A stretch of DNA of 19,843 nucleotides from JBBRHH01 sp038222915. GTDB taxonomy: Bacteria > Planctomycetota > Phycisphaerae > Tepidisphaerales > Tepidisphaeraceae. Every line of letters begins with the position of its first letter. Positions within the stretch are counted from its first letter, which is position 1. Below, piece by piece: positions 1-6,466 of the stretch. The notes under the pieces were generated by a model. It was not told the DNA's origin and did not search any database. It saw only the letters and a list, made by a program, of their open reading frames with translations. Where the stretch lies: assembly GCA_038222915.1 (NCBI GenBank), contig JBBRHH010000039.1:1-19843 (forward strand), given 5' to 3'. The translations under genes were made by a program, and so were the position numbers.

Positions 1-303
1 CAGATTGCCAGCGGCCATGAAGGCGACGCCGGCGAGGGCGCTGATGCCGACGTGACCTCCCTGCCCGCCGCCGTATGCGCCGTCAGCTCCGAATGCGCCG
101 TTCTTGGCTTGTTTTTTGGCGAGATAGGCGAGGCCTTTTTCAACGGCTTCGCGCTGGGCGGCGTTGATTTCGTTGCCGGTGACCTGATTGGGCTGGTTGA
201 GCTTGTGCGGGGCGGCGGGTGGATCGGCGTGCACGAATGGGGCCGCGGTCATGGCGAGTGCGATGGCGGCGGTCAGAAGTTTTGTGGAAGTTTTGAATCG
301 CAT
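1..303 (-). CDS. Exported prenyltransferase/squalene-oxidase-repeat-like protein, C-terminal part beyond window
   Basis: Only the first 101 codons are inside the window; the gene runs off the left edge. Translation from the ATG at 303 begins MRFKTSTKLLTAAIALAMTA and shows an export signal with probable cleavage after VHA (about residue 30). The mature part matches the next gene upstream almost step for step: NQPNQVTGNEI against KPNQVRGDEI, then AAQREAVEKGLAYLAKKQAK against PAQRNAVDKGLTYLAAHQAK, then a glycine-rich loop, then GVAFMAAGNL against GLAFMAAGNL. It is therefore a tandem paralogue. The glycine-rich loop is shorter here. The gene lies 32 bases after its paralogue on the same strand, so it is probably the last or a late gene of the same operon. 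By homology it should form an alpha/alpha barrel outside the cytoplasmic membrane. Its activity is unknown, and the lineage of such proteins does not by itself imply terpene cyclisation. Confidence 0.82.
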   Translation of the reverse strand, partial: MRFKTSTKLLTAAIALAMTAAPFVHADPPAAPHKLNQPNQVTGNEINAAQREAVEKGLAYLAKKQAKNGAFGADGAYGGGQGGHVGISALAGVAFMAAGNL

Positions 304-335
304 ATGAATTTCCGTCTGGGTTCGTCAACAGTGTA

Positions 336-1475
336 TCAGCTTCCGGGTCCTTTTCCGTGAAAGACCGGGAGATAGCGGTTTGGCATCTGGAGAATGATGA
401 GCGCCATGGCGGTGGCGTAGTCGGGGCTGACGTCGCCGGTCCATGCACCGGTGCTTTTGTCCTGCATGGAGATCAACTGGTCGCGGACGGCGGGGTACCA
501 TTTGGCCCAGTAGTCGCCGCCGGCGAGGAACATGGCCTGGGTGGCGTAGTAGTTGCCGTAGAAAAAGTTGCCTTCGCCGTCGGAGACGCCGCGGCCGGCG
601 GTGCGGAGCTTGATGAACTCGAGGCCTTTTTCAATGCCGCCGTCGGTGAACGCGCCGGCGTAGTAGAGCGCGGCGACGCCTGCGCCGGTGCGGGCGAAAC
701 CGGAGCCGCCGCCCTGGTTGGCCATGTAGGAGAAACCGCCGTCGGAGCACTGGCAGCTTTTTACGTACTTGACGGCGTTTTCGATGACCTCGGCTTCGAC
801 CTTGATTCCGGCGTCGCGGGCGGCGCGGAGGGCCATTATTTCGCAGATGGTGACGGAGATGTCGGCGTCGTGCGGCCAGGGCTGGTAGCGCCAGCCGCCT
901 TCGCGGTTCTGGGTTTTTTCGATGAGTTTGACGGCGCGCTGGAGTTTGTCCTTGATCTGATCATCGCCGGTCATGCCGTAGACTTCGCCGAGGAAGAGCG
1001 TGGCGAAGCCGTGGCCGTACATTGCGCCGTGGGTTTGATCGGAGGCGACGAGGCCATTCTGCTGGCAGGATTCGAGGACGAATTTTACGGCGTTGGAGAC
1101 GTTGTCGCCGTATTTGCCGCGTGCGGGGAGGTTGCCGGCGGCCATGAAGGCGAGGCCGCAGAGGCCGGTAATGCCGGCGTGGCCGCCACTGCCGCCTGAG
1201 GCGCCGACGCCGCCGATTCCGACGCCGCCGTAGCCGTAGCCGCCGGACTTGGCCTGATGGGCGGCGAGATAGGTGAGGCCTTTGTCGACGGCATTGCGCT
1301 GGGCGGGGGTGATTTCGTCGCCGCGGACCTGGTTGGGTTTGGAGGAGAGCGGCGGTGCGGATTGGGCGAAGGCGGGGAGGGTGAGGGCGAGGAGGAAGAG
1401 TGGTCCGGCGAGCCGGACCCTACGATCGGGGCATCGATGCGGTGGGAGGCGGAGGATGCCTGGATGGAATCTCAT
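336..1475 (-). CDS. Exported prenyltransferase/squalene-oxidase-repeat protein
   Basis: The product has 379 residues. The N-terminus carries a long basic leader and a hydrophobic stretch (GPLFLLALTLPAFA, residues 24-37) with likely signal peptidase cleavage after AFA. The mature protein is built from repeated helical units with QW-like glycine/tryptophan turns: GYGYGGVG near 79, REGGWRYQPW at 191-200 followed by PHDADISVT, SDGGFSY at 244-250 and STGAWTG at 341-347. This is the pattern of prenyltransferase/squalene-cyclase alpha/alpha-barrel repeats. The start is taken at the ATG at 1475 because the tandem paralogue also begins MRF; an in-frame TTG at 1493 would add six residues. Neither start has a clear ribosome binding site. 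The gene follows the DUF4175-like gene by 108 bases, which hold a strong hairpin. The DADIS segment is only loosely like a cyclase DxDD motif, so a binding or scaffold role is as likely as catalysis. Confidence 0.85.
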   Translation of the reverse strand: MRFHPGILRLPPHRCPDRRVRLAGPLFLLALTLPAFAQSAPPLSSKPNQVRGDEITPAQRNAVDKGLTYLAAHQAKSGGYGYGGVGIGGVGASGGSGGHAGITGLCGLAFMAAGNLPARGKYGDNVSNAVKFVLESCQQNGLVASDQTHGAMYGHGFATLFLGEVYGMTGDDQIKDKLQRAVKLIEKTQNREGGWRYQPWPHDADISVTICEIMALRAARDAGIKVEAEVIENAVKYVKSCQCSDGGFSYMANQGGGSGFARTGAGVAALYYAGAFTDGGIEKGLEFIKLRTAGRGVSDGEGNFFYGNYYATQAMFLAGGDYWAKWYPAVRDQLISMQDKSTGAWTGDVSPDYATAMALIILQMPNRYLPVFHGKGPGS

Positions 1476-1520
1476 GACAAGAACGGCTGTCAACGCATCG
1501 TAGGCACTGTTTCGTTACAT

Positions 1521-1560
1521 GCGGCGGGGCGCGACTGGTAAGCCAGGCGCGCCCCGCCGC
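1521..1560. repeat. Strong intergenic inverted repeat (hairpin)
   Basis: A perfect 13-base inverted repeat, GCGGCGGGGCGCG at 1521-1533 and its reverse complement at 1548-1560, encloses a further 4-base stem (CTGG 1535-1538, CCAG 1543-1546) with a TAAG loop; one A/G mismatch separates the two stems. It lies in the 108 bases between the DUF4175-like gene and the exported prenyltransferase-repeat gene. Neither side carries a T-run, so it is not a standard intrinsic terminator. It could slow RNA decay from the 3' side, lower expression of the downstream genes, or be a copy of a dispersed palindromic repeat. Confidence 0.85.
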
Positions 1561-1583
1561 GATTGCGACGACCCATCGGCGAG

Positions 1584-4500
1584 TTACTTCTGCTCCGTGG
1601 CCTTGGTGGCGAGGGTGCGGTAGTACTCTTCGGTGAGCTTGCGATAACGCTCGACGATGTCATCGTTTTGTGAATCGATGATGGCGTCGCGCTGACGCTG
1701 CGTGAGGTTGCCCCAGTTGCGGGCGGTTTCACGGATATCCTTGGTTGGAGCGTCGGTGCCGGCGGGGCCGGACATTTGAGAATTCGATGCGGGCGTATTG
1801 CCCTTGTTCGGCTTCGGCTTGCCTTGTCCGGGGGGACCTTGATTCGCCGGACCCTCGGGCTGGCCGGGCTGGGGCTTATGGCCCTGACCGGGCTTCGGCT
1901 GGCCTTGCTGACCCTGCTGGGCGCGGGAGGCTTCGGCGAGCTTGGTGAGATCCATCTCGATGCGCTTCTGGATCTCCTGGGTGGTTTGACCCGGGTCGAG
2001 CTTCGCGAGGCGCTGACGCGAGCGGGCCATGCGGTCGCCGTTGAGCTTGACGAGCCCCGCGACGTCATCGTCGGCGGGCGCGTCCTGAAGCAGCGCATCC
2101 TTCAGCTCCTGATCGGTCACATCCTGCGGGCTGGACTTTTCGGGAAGCTGATCGTTGGCGTTGGGCTCCTTGTCATTGATGGTAAGCTTGCCTTGAGACG
2201 CTTTCTTCAGCAGTTCGCCGAAGATGCCGCGGAGCTCGCCCTGGCGAACGCTGAGCTGCGTCAGCTTGTTCTTGTCCTTGTTGGGCAGGCCGGCCTGGGC
2301 GGTGGTGGACTTGTTGATCGCCACCTGCAGTTCGCGCAGAAGACGCAGCTCAGCTTCGGGGGGAAGCTGTGGCTTGGGGGGTTTACCGCCGCCGCCACCA
2401 CCGCCGCCACCCTTCTGATCGAACGGCGACTTCCTCGGCGGTTTGATGGCGAGGTTGCGAATCATGGCCTCGAGCTCTTCGGTCACCCGGACCTGCTCAG
2501 CCTGGGTCGCCTTGCCCGGCTCGGGCTTCACCAGCTCGTCGCGAATCTGCTGCATGCTGGTGTAGACGTCCTTATTGGTCCAGAGATAGACGGTCGCACC
2601 AAAGTCGACAAGCTTGGTGTCCATCGCCTTGACGTCTTCGGACAGCTTGCCCTGGATGTCGGCGTTTTGTTTGACCTTGATGCCTTCTTCGCGATTCAAG
2701 TTGCCATCGGCGTCCCGAGCGGTGGCGTCAATGCGGATGGTTTCCGGGTTGATCGCCTTCTGGCGGGCCAGAAACTTTTCGTATTCCTGACGGAGGGTGT
2801 CATTGTTGGCCTCCTGCTGGTCGGCCTTGGCTTCTTCCTCCATGGCGCGAACTTTTTCAAGCGCCTGTTCCAGGGCGGCGAGGGCCTCGACCTGGCTGGG
2901 GTTGTAGGCCTTGAGCTTTTCATCATCGCGGAGCAGACCAATGCCGCGCTCCATGTGACCGGCGGCTTTGGACAAGTTGGCGGCGAGAATCGCGCCGTCC
3001 TTGGGAAGCTTTTCGGCCTCACCGGCGTAGCTGCGGGTGTTGCGCTCGGTTTGTTCCTGGCTGGGGATGAGGTGAGACATTTCCGTCGCCGGATCCAGGG
3101 CCTTCTCACGGCCGGCCTTGATCATCAACTGCTTCATGGCGTCGATGGTGATGAGGTCCTTTTGATCGATGAGGACGATGTTGTCGATGTTGTGGCCGGC
3201 CTGGCGCTTGACCAGCAACTCGATTTTCTGCTTGAGCTCGGTGAGAGCCTTCACGAGCGCTTCAGTCTTGCGGCGCTCGGCCTCACGCAGCGTGTTGAGC
3301 ATCATCTGCAGGCCAAGCTCGGCCTGCTTCTGTTTGCTCTGGGCACTGGCCTGCTGATTCTGCTGAGCGGATTGCGAGGCCTGCTGCTGGTTGGAGGAAC
3401 CCTGCTGGTCCTTGGCCTGCGCGGCGGCCTGCTTCATGGCCTGGGAAGAAGCCGGGTCGGCCTTCTCCTGCTTGGCCGCGGCCTTGTCCAGATTGGCCTG
3501 AAGCTTCTGGGTATTTTCGGCGGCCTTGGCCTGGGCCTTGGCGATGTCATCCAGCTTCTTCTTGTCGTCTTCCTTCATCGCCTTGGGATCTTCGCCCAGG
3601 TGCTGCTTGCTGAAGTCGGCGAGCTTCTTGTAGAGATCCTGCTGCTCCTGAAGCGCCTTCTCGACGTCCTTCTTGAGCGCGGCGAGTGCGCCGAAGTCGC
3701 CGAGACGATCCAGCGCCTTATCGAGTTCCTTGGAGGCCTCGGCCTGTTTTTCTTCGCTGGCGCTCAGGTCCTTTTTGGCTTCTTCGGGGGACTTTGGATC
3801 GCCACCCTTCTGGGCAGACTGGCTGCCACTCTTGGGATCGCCGGACTTGGGGCTGCCCGACTTGGGATCACCACTCTTCGGATCGCCGCTCTTGGGGTCG
3901 CCGGACTTCGGATCGCCACTCTTGGGATCACCCGATTTCGGGTCGCCGCTGGCGGTCTGGCTCTTGGGGTCTCCAGCTTTCGGATCGCCGCTCTTGGGGT
4001 CACCGGCCTTGGGGTCGCCGGCTTTGGGATCGCCCGATTTGGGGTCGCCACTCTTGGGATCGCCGGATTTCGGATCGGCGTTCGCGGTCTGGCTCTTGGG
4101 GTCACCTGACTTCGGATCACCATTCTTTGGATCGCCCGATTTTGGGTCACCGTTCTTCGGGTCACCATTTTTGGGGTCACTGTTCTTCGGGTCACTGTTC
4201 TTGGGGTCGGCATTTGCCGTCTGGTTCTTGGGGTCTCCAGACTTCGGATCGCCGGTCTTCGGGTCGCCGCTCTTGGGATCGCCGTTTTTCTGAGCGGACG
4301 GATCGCCGGCCTTTGGATCGCCGTTCTTCTGGGTTGGGTCGTTTTGCTGCGAGGTGTTCTTGTTGTCCGTGGGCTGGTTCACAGTGCTGAGCTTCTGGGC
4401 GGCCTGGGCCATGGGCTGATCGGCCGTGTTGTTCAACCGATCGCGCACGGAACTGGCGGTGTCGGCCAACGCCTTGTTGCTGGACTGATTTTCCTTCAGA

Positions 4501-6392
4501 CGTTTTTCGAGGCCGGCCAGGTCCATGGCGACCTGCTTGGTGCGGGAGGCGGCACCGGTCTGCTGATCGATCAGGTGGGAGAGGGCTTTCTTGTCCGCGT
4601 TGTCGAGGGGGCGCTTCTGCAGGTCTTCGCGGAGGTTCTTGGTCTCCTCGAGGTTGCGGTTCTGGGTCTGCTGGATGACGCGGATCTGCTCGGAGTTCAG
4701 ACGCATGGCGTCGGTCACCTGCAGGTCCAACTGCTCCTGGCTGATGATGGTGATTTTCAGACGGCCGCTGGGCACATAAGGATGCACTGCGCCGTTGAGG
4801 TTGTAGTTGTCGCGGACCATGACGTAGTACTCGATGACATCTCCGGCCTTGAGGGCGGGTTTGCCTTCCTTGTCTAGGATCTTGGAGAGTTCCCACTGCC
4901 AGTCGGCGAGCTTGAAGCGTTTGCGCTCGCCGTTGTTGTCGCCCGGGACGAGGTTTTCAGGATCGGTGGGAAGATCGATGACCCAGTCGGCGGCGAGCGG
5001 GTCGCCGGAACGGGCGGGCTGGGTGGTGGAAGCGGCGACGCCATCAGGCTGGGTGGCGGGCTTGGCGCCAAAACGGTTGACGATGAGCTTCAGCTCGGCG
5101 ATGCCGAAATCGTCATCGGCCATGAGGGTAAGGGGGACGAAGGCGTTGGGGGTGCGGTCTTCGTTTTTCCGCGGGCTTTCGATCATGACGCTGGGGAGTT
5201 GATCGGGGCGGACGATGACCTCGTATTCTTCGAGGCCGGGGTTGGAGAAGGTGTCACGATCGGTGGCCTTGACGCGGAAGCGGAGGGATTCGGTCGCCAT
5301 GAAGTGGGCGACGGCGGTCTGTTCGTTCATGCGCGACCACTGAATGGCCGGCACTTTGGTTTCGGGGCGGACGGATTCGAGACGGATGGAGTCGTTGCCG
5401 TCGGCGAGGGGTTTGTTAAAGGCGATGCGGATATCGACGGCCGAGCCGACGACGAGGGTGGCGGGCATCTGGCCGAGTTCCACGGGCGGCGCAGCAATCT
5501 GGCCGGTGTAGGCGGGCGGGGTGACGATGCAGTCGACGTGGCTGATGGCGAGGGGCGGAACGACCGTGATAAGGCGGCGGGCGGTTTCGTCATCACCAGC
5601 CTCGACCCATACCTTCATGGCGCTGCCGCGTGCATCGAGCGAGACGGCGTAGGTGCCGTCATCACTGCGGGTCATGCGTTGTTCCTGGGTGCTGCCGTTG
5701 TCGTACTGATAGTGGACGATGACCTTGGACGGGCTGCCCTTTTTCAGCTTCATGCGCAGATCGAGGTGTTGTCCGGCGGCGACGCGGTCGCGGGCCGGCC
5801 AGCCGTCGATATTGCCGATTTCGACGCTGGTGGCGTATTGGACCTGGGTGAAGGGGTTGAAGAGGCGGGCGAGGGCACGACTGGTGAGATCGCGATTAAT
5901 GAGAGCGAGGCCGACGAGGAGGGCGACGGCGGCGATGCCGCCGGCGAGCGAGAAAAAGACGGGGCGGACGAGGACGCCGCTGTTGAGGTTGACCTCACTG
6001 GCCATCTGGGCGGCCTTGGCGACGGTGCGTTCTTTCATGACGGCGGAGCCGCCGATTTCCTTGTCGCCGGAGAAGTCGACGGTGGAGCGGAGGCGGTCAT
6101 CGAACTGCGGGAAAGCATGTTCGAGCCGGCCGGCGATGTCGCTGATGGTGAGACGGGCGATGGCGGCACGGATGAGCCAGTGCCAGGCGCTGTAACCAAG
6201 ACCGGCAAGAGCCAGCGTGATGAACACGAGGCGCGGCCAGGGCGGAAGGCGGAGGAGATAGTCGAAGAGGAAGGTGACCAGCATCAGGCCGACGGCCGAC
6301 GCCACCACGACGCCCACGCCAAACAACACGCTCATCAGTTTCACCTTACGGCGAATTTGCTGGAGGGTATCGAGAATCATCGTGGAAGGCAT
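1584..6392 (-). CDS. Giant DUF4175-like membrane protein with GDPKS repeat and coiled coils
   Basis: The product has 1602 residues. The N-terminus has three membrane segments (about 20-43, 52-75 and 144-165), and the region around HAFPQFDDRLRSTVDFS (93-109) is typical of DUF4175-type proteins. Beta-rich, Ig-like sequence follows to about 560. Then come a charged helical region, a low-complexity zone of about 30 GDPKS-like pentapeptides (about 690-870), long Lys/Ala/Gln-rich coiled coils (about 870-1080), further helices, a ten-glycine tract near 1330, a Gly/Pro/Gln-rich linker and a conserved-looking tail (WGNLTQRQRDAII, then RYRKLTEEYYRTLA). The start at ATG 6392 is well supported: AAGGAG at 6400-6405 sits 7 bases upstream. 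The gene follows the VWA/amidotransferase-like gene by 74 bases. The architecture suggests an envelope scaffold or partner of the MoxR/VWA system; no catalytic motif was seen. The molecular role is unknown. Confidence 0.85.
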   Translation of the reverse strand: MPSTMILDTLQQIRRKVKLMSVLFGVGVVVASAVGLMLVTFLFDYLLRLPPWPRLVFITLALAGLGYSAWHWLIRAAIARLTISDIAGRLEHAFPQFDDRLRSTVDFSGDKEIGGSAVMKERTVAKAAQMASEVNLNSGVLVRPVFFSLAGGIAAVALLVGLALINRDLTSRALARLFNPFTQVQYATSVEIGNIDGWPARDRVAAGQHLDLRMKLKKGSPSKVIVHYQYDNGSTQEQRMTRSDDGTYAVSLDARGSAMKVWVEAGDDETARRLITVVPPLAISHVDCIVTPPAYTGQIAAPPVELGQMPATLVVGSAVDIRIAFNKPLADGNDSIRLESVRPETKVPAIQWSRMNEQTAVAHFMATESLRFRVKATDRDTFSNPGLEEYEVIVRPDQLPSVMIESPRKNEDRTPNAFVPLTLMADDDFGIAELKLIVNRFGAKPATQPDGVAASTTQPARSGDPLAADWVIDLPTDPENLVPGDNNGERKRFKLADWQWELSKILDKEGKPALKAGDVIEYYVMVRDNYNLNGAVHPYVPSGRLKITIISQEQLDLQVTDAMRLNSEQIRVIQQTQNRNLEETKNLREDLQKRPLDNADKKALSHLIDQQTGAASRTKQVAMDLAGLEKRLKENQSSNKALADTASSVRDRLNNTADQPMAQAAQKLSTVNQPTDNKNTSQQNDPTQKNGDPKAGDPSAQKNGDPKSGDPKTGDPKSGDPKNQTANADPKNSDPKNSDPKNGDPKNGDPKSGDPKNGDPKSGDPKSQTANADPKSGDPKSGDPKSGDPKAGDPKAGDPKSGDPKAGDPKSQTASGDPKSGDPKSGDPKSGDPKSGDPKSGDPKSGSPKSGDPKSGSQSAQKGGDPKSPEEAKKDLSASEEKQAEASKELDKALDRLGDFGALAALKKDVEKALQEQQDLYKKLADFSKQHLGEDPKAMKEDDKKKLDDIAKAQAKAAENTQKLQANLDKAAAKQEKADPASSQAMKQAAAQAKDQQGSSNQQQASQSAQQNQQASAQSKQKQAELGLQMMLNTLREAERRKTEALVKALTELKQKIELLVKRQAGHNIDNIVLIDQKDLITIDAMKQLMIKAGREKALDPATEMSHLIPSQEQTERNTRSYAGEAEKLPKDGAILAANLSKAAGHMERGIGLLRDDEKLKAYNPSQVEALAALEQALEKVRAMEEEAKADQQEANNDTLRQEYEKFLARQKAINPETIRIDATARDADGNLNREEGIKVKQNADIQGKLSEDVKAMDTKLVDFGATVYLWTNKDVYTSMQQIRDELVKPEPGKATQAEQVRVTEELEAMIRNLAIKPPRKSPFDQKGGGGGGGGGKPPKPQLPPEAELRLLRELQVAINKSTTAQAGLPNKDKNKLTQLSVRQGELRGIFGELLKKASQGKLTINDKEPNANDQLPEKSSPQDVTDQELKDALLQDAPADDDVAGLVKLNGDRMARSRQRLAKLDPGQTTQEIQKRIEMDLTKLAEASRAQQGQQGQPKPGQGHKPQPGQPEGPANQGPPGQGKPKPNKGNTPASNSQMSGPAGTDAPTKDIRETARNWGNLTQRQRDAIIDSQNDDIVERYRKLTEEYYRTLATKATEQK
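3828..4223 (-). repeat. Three 132-base higher-order repeats built from 15-base GDPKS units
   Basis: Inside the DUF4175-like gene, residues 724-855 are three consecutive 44-residue blocks. Each starts with QTAN or QTAS and continues with exactly eight pentapeptides of the form G-D-P-K-(S/A/N). The marker GTCTGG on the plus strand occurs at 3955, 4087 and 4219, which is exactly 132 bases apart twice. Pentapeptides of the same kind extend outside the blocks, from about 3785 to about 4320. The pattern implies duplication of whole 132-base blocks on top of unit-level duplication, with later divergence at third positions and at the fifth residue (N-rich in the first block, S-rich in the last). Confidence 0.92.
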
Positions 6393-6412
6393 AACATGGC
6401 TCCTTCAATTGG

Positions 6413-6460
6413 TTCGGAAGGTTGGCTTCCGAGATCGTCTCGAATCATTTCAGATTCGAA
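6413..6460. other. Cluster of overlapping palindromes in the gap between operon genes
   Basis: The 74-base gap between the VWA/amidotransferase-like gene and the DUF4175-like gene holds three inverted repeats in a row. TCGGAAG (6414-6420) pairs with CTTCCGA (6426-6432) around a 5-base loop. CGAGA (6430-6434) pairs with TCTCG (6438-6442) around 3 bases. TCGAATC (6440-6446) pairs with GATTCGA (6453-6459) around 6 bases. The middle stem overlaps both others, so the RNA could switch between one-hairpin and two-hairpin forms. No T-run follows. It may be a processing or attenuation site within the operon; this is inference. Confidence 0.6.
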
Positions 6461-6466
6461 ACCTGC

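Noticed and set aside
1488..1493. TTGACA on the minus strand as a -35 box for the prenyltransferase-repeat gene
   Set aside because: The sequence 17 bases downstream (ATTCCA) is not like a -10 box and would lie inside the coding sequence.
1521..1560. Hairpin considered as an intrinsic terminator
   Set aside because: No T-run follows on either strand.
1776..4109. Long plus-strand open frame (777 codons) opposite the DUF4175-like gene
   Set aside because: It is antisense to a gene with clear domains, is made of low-complexity Leu/Gly/Arg sequence, and arises from high GC and the GDPKS repeat; no ribosome binding site or family motif was seen.
3785..4320. Regular short repeats considered as a CRISPR array
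   Set aside because: The period is 15 bases with no unique spacers, the reading frame is intact, and all units encode GDPKS-like pentapeptides.
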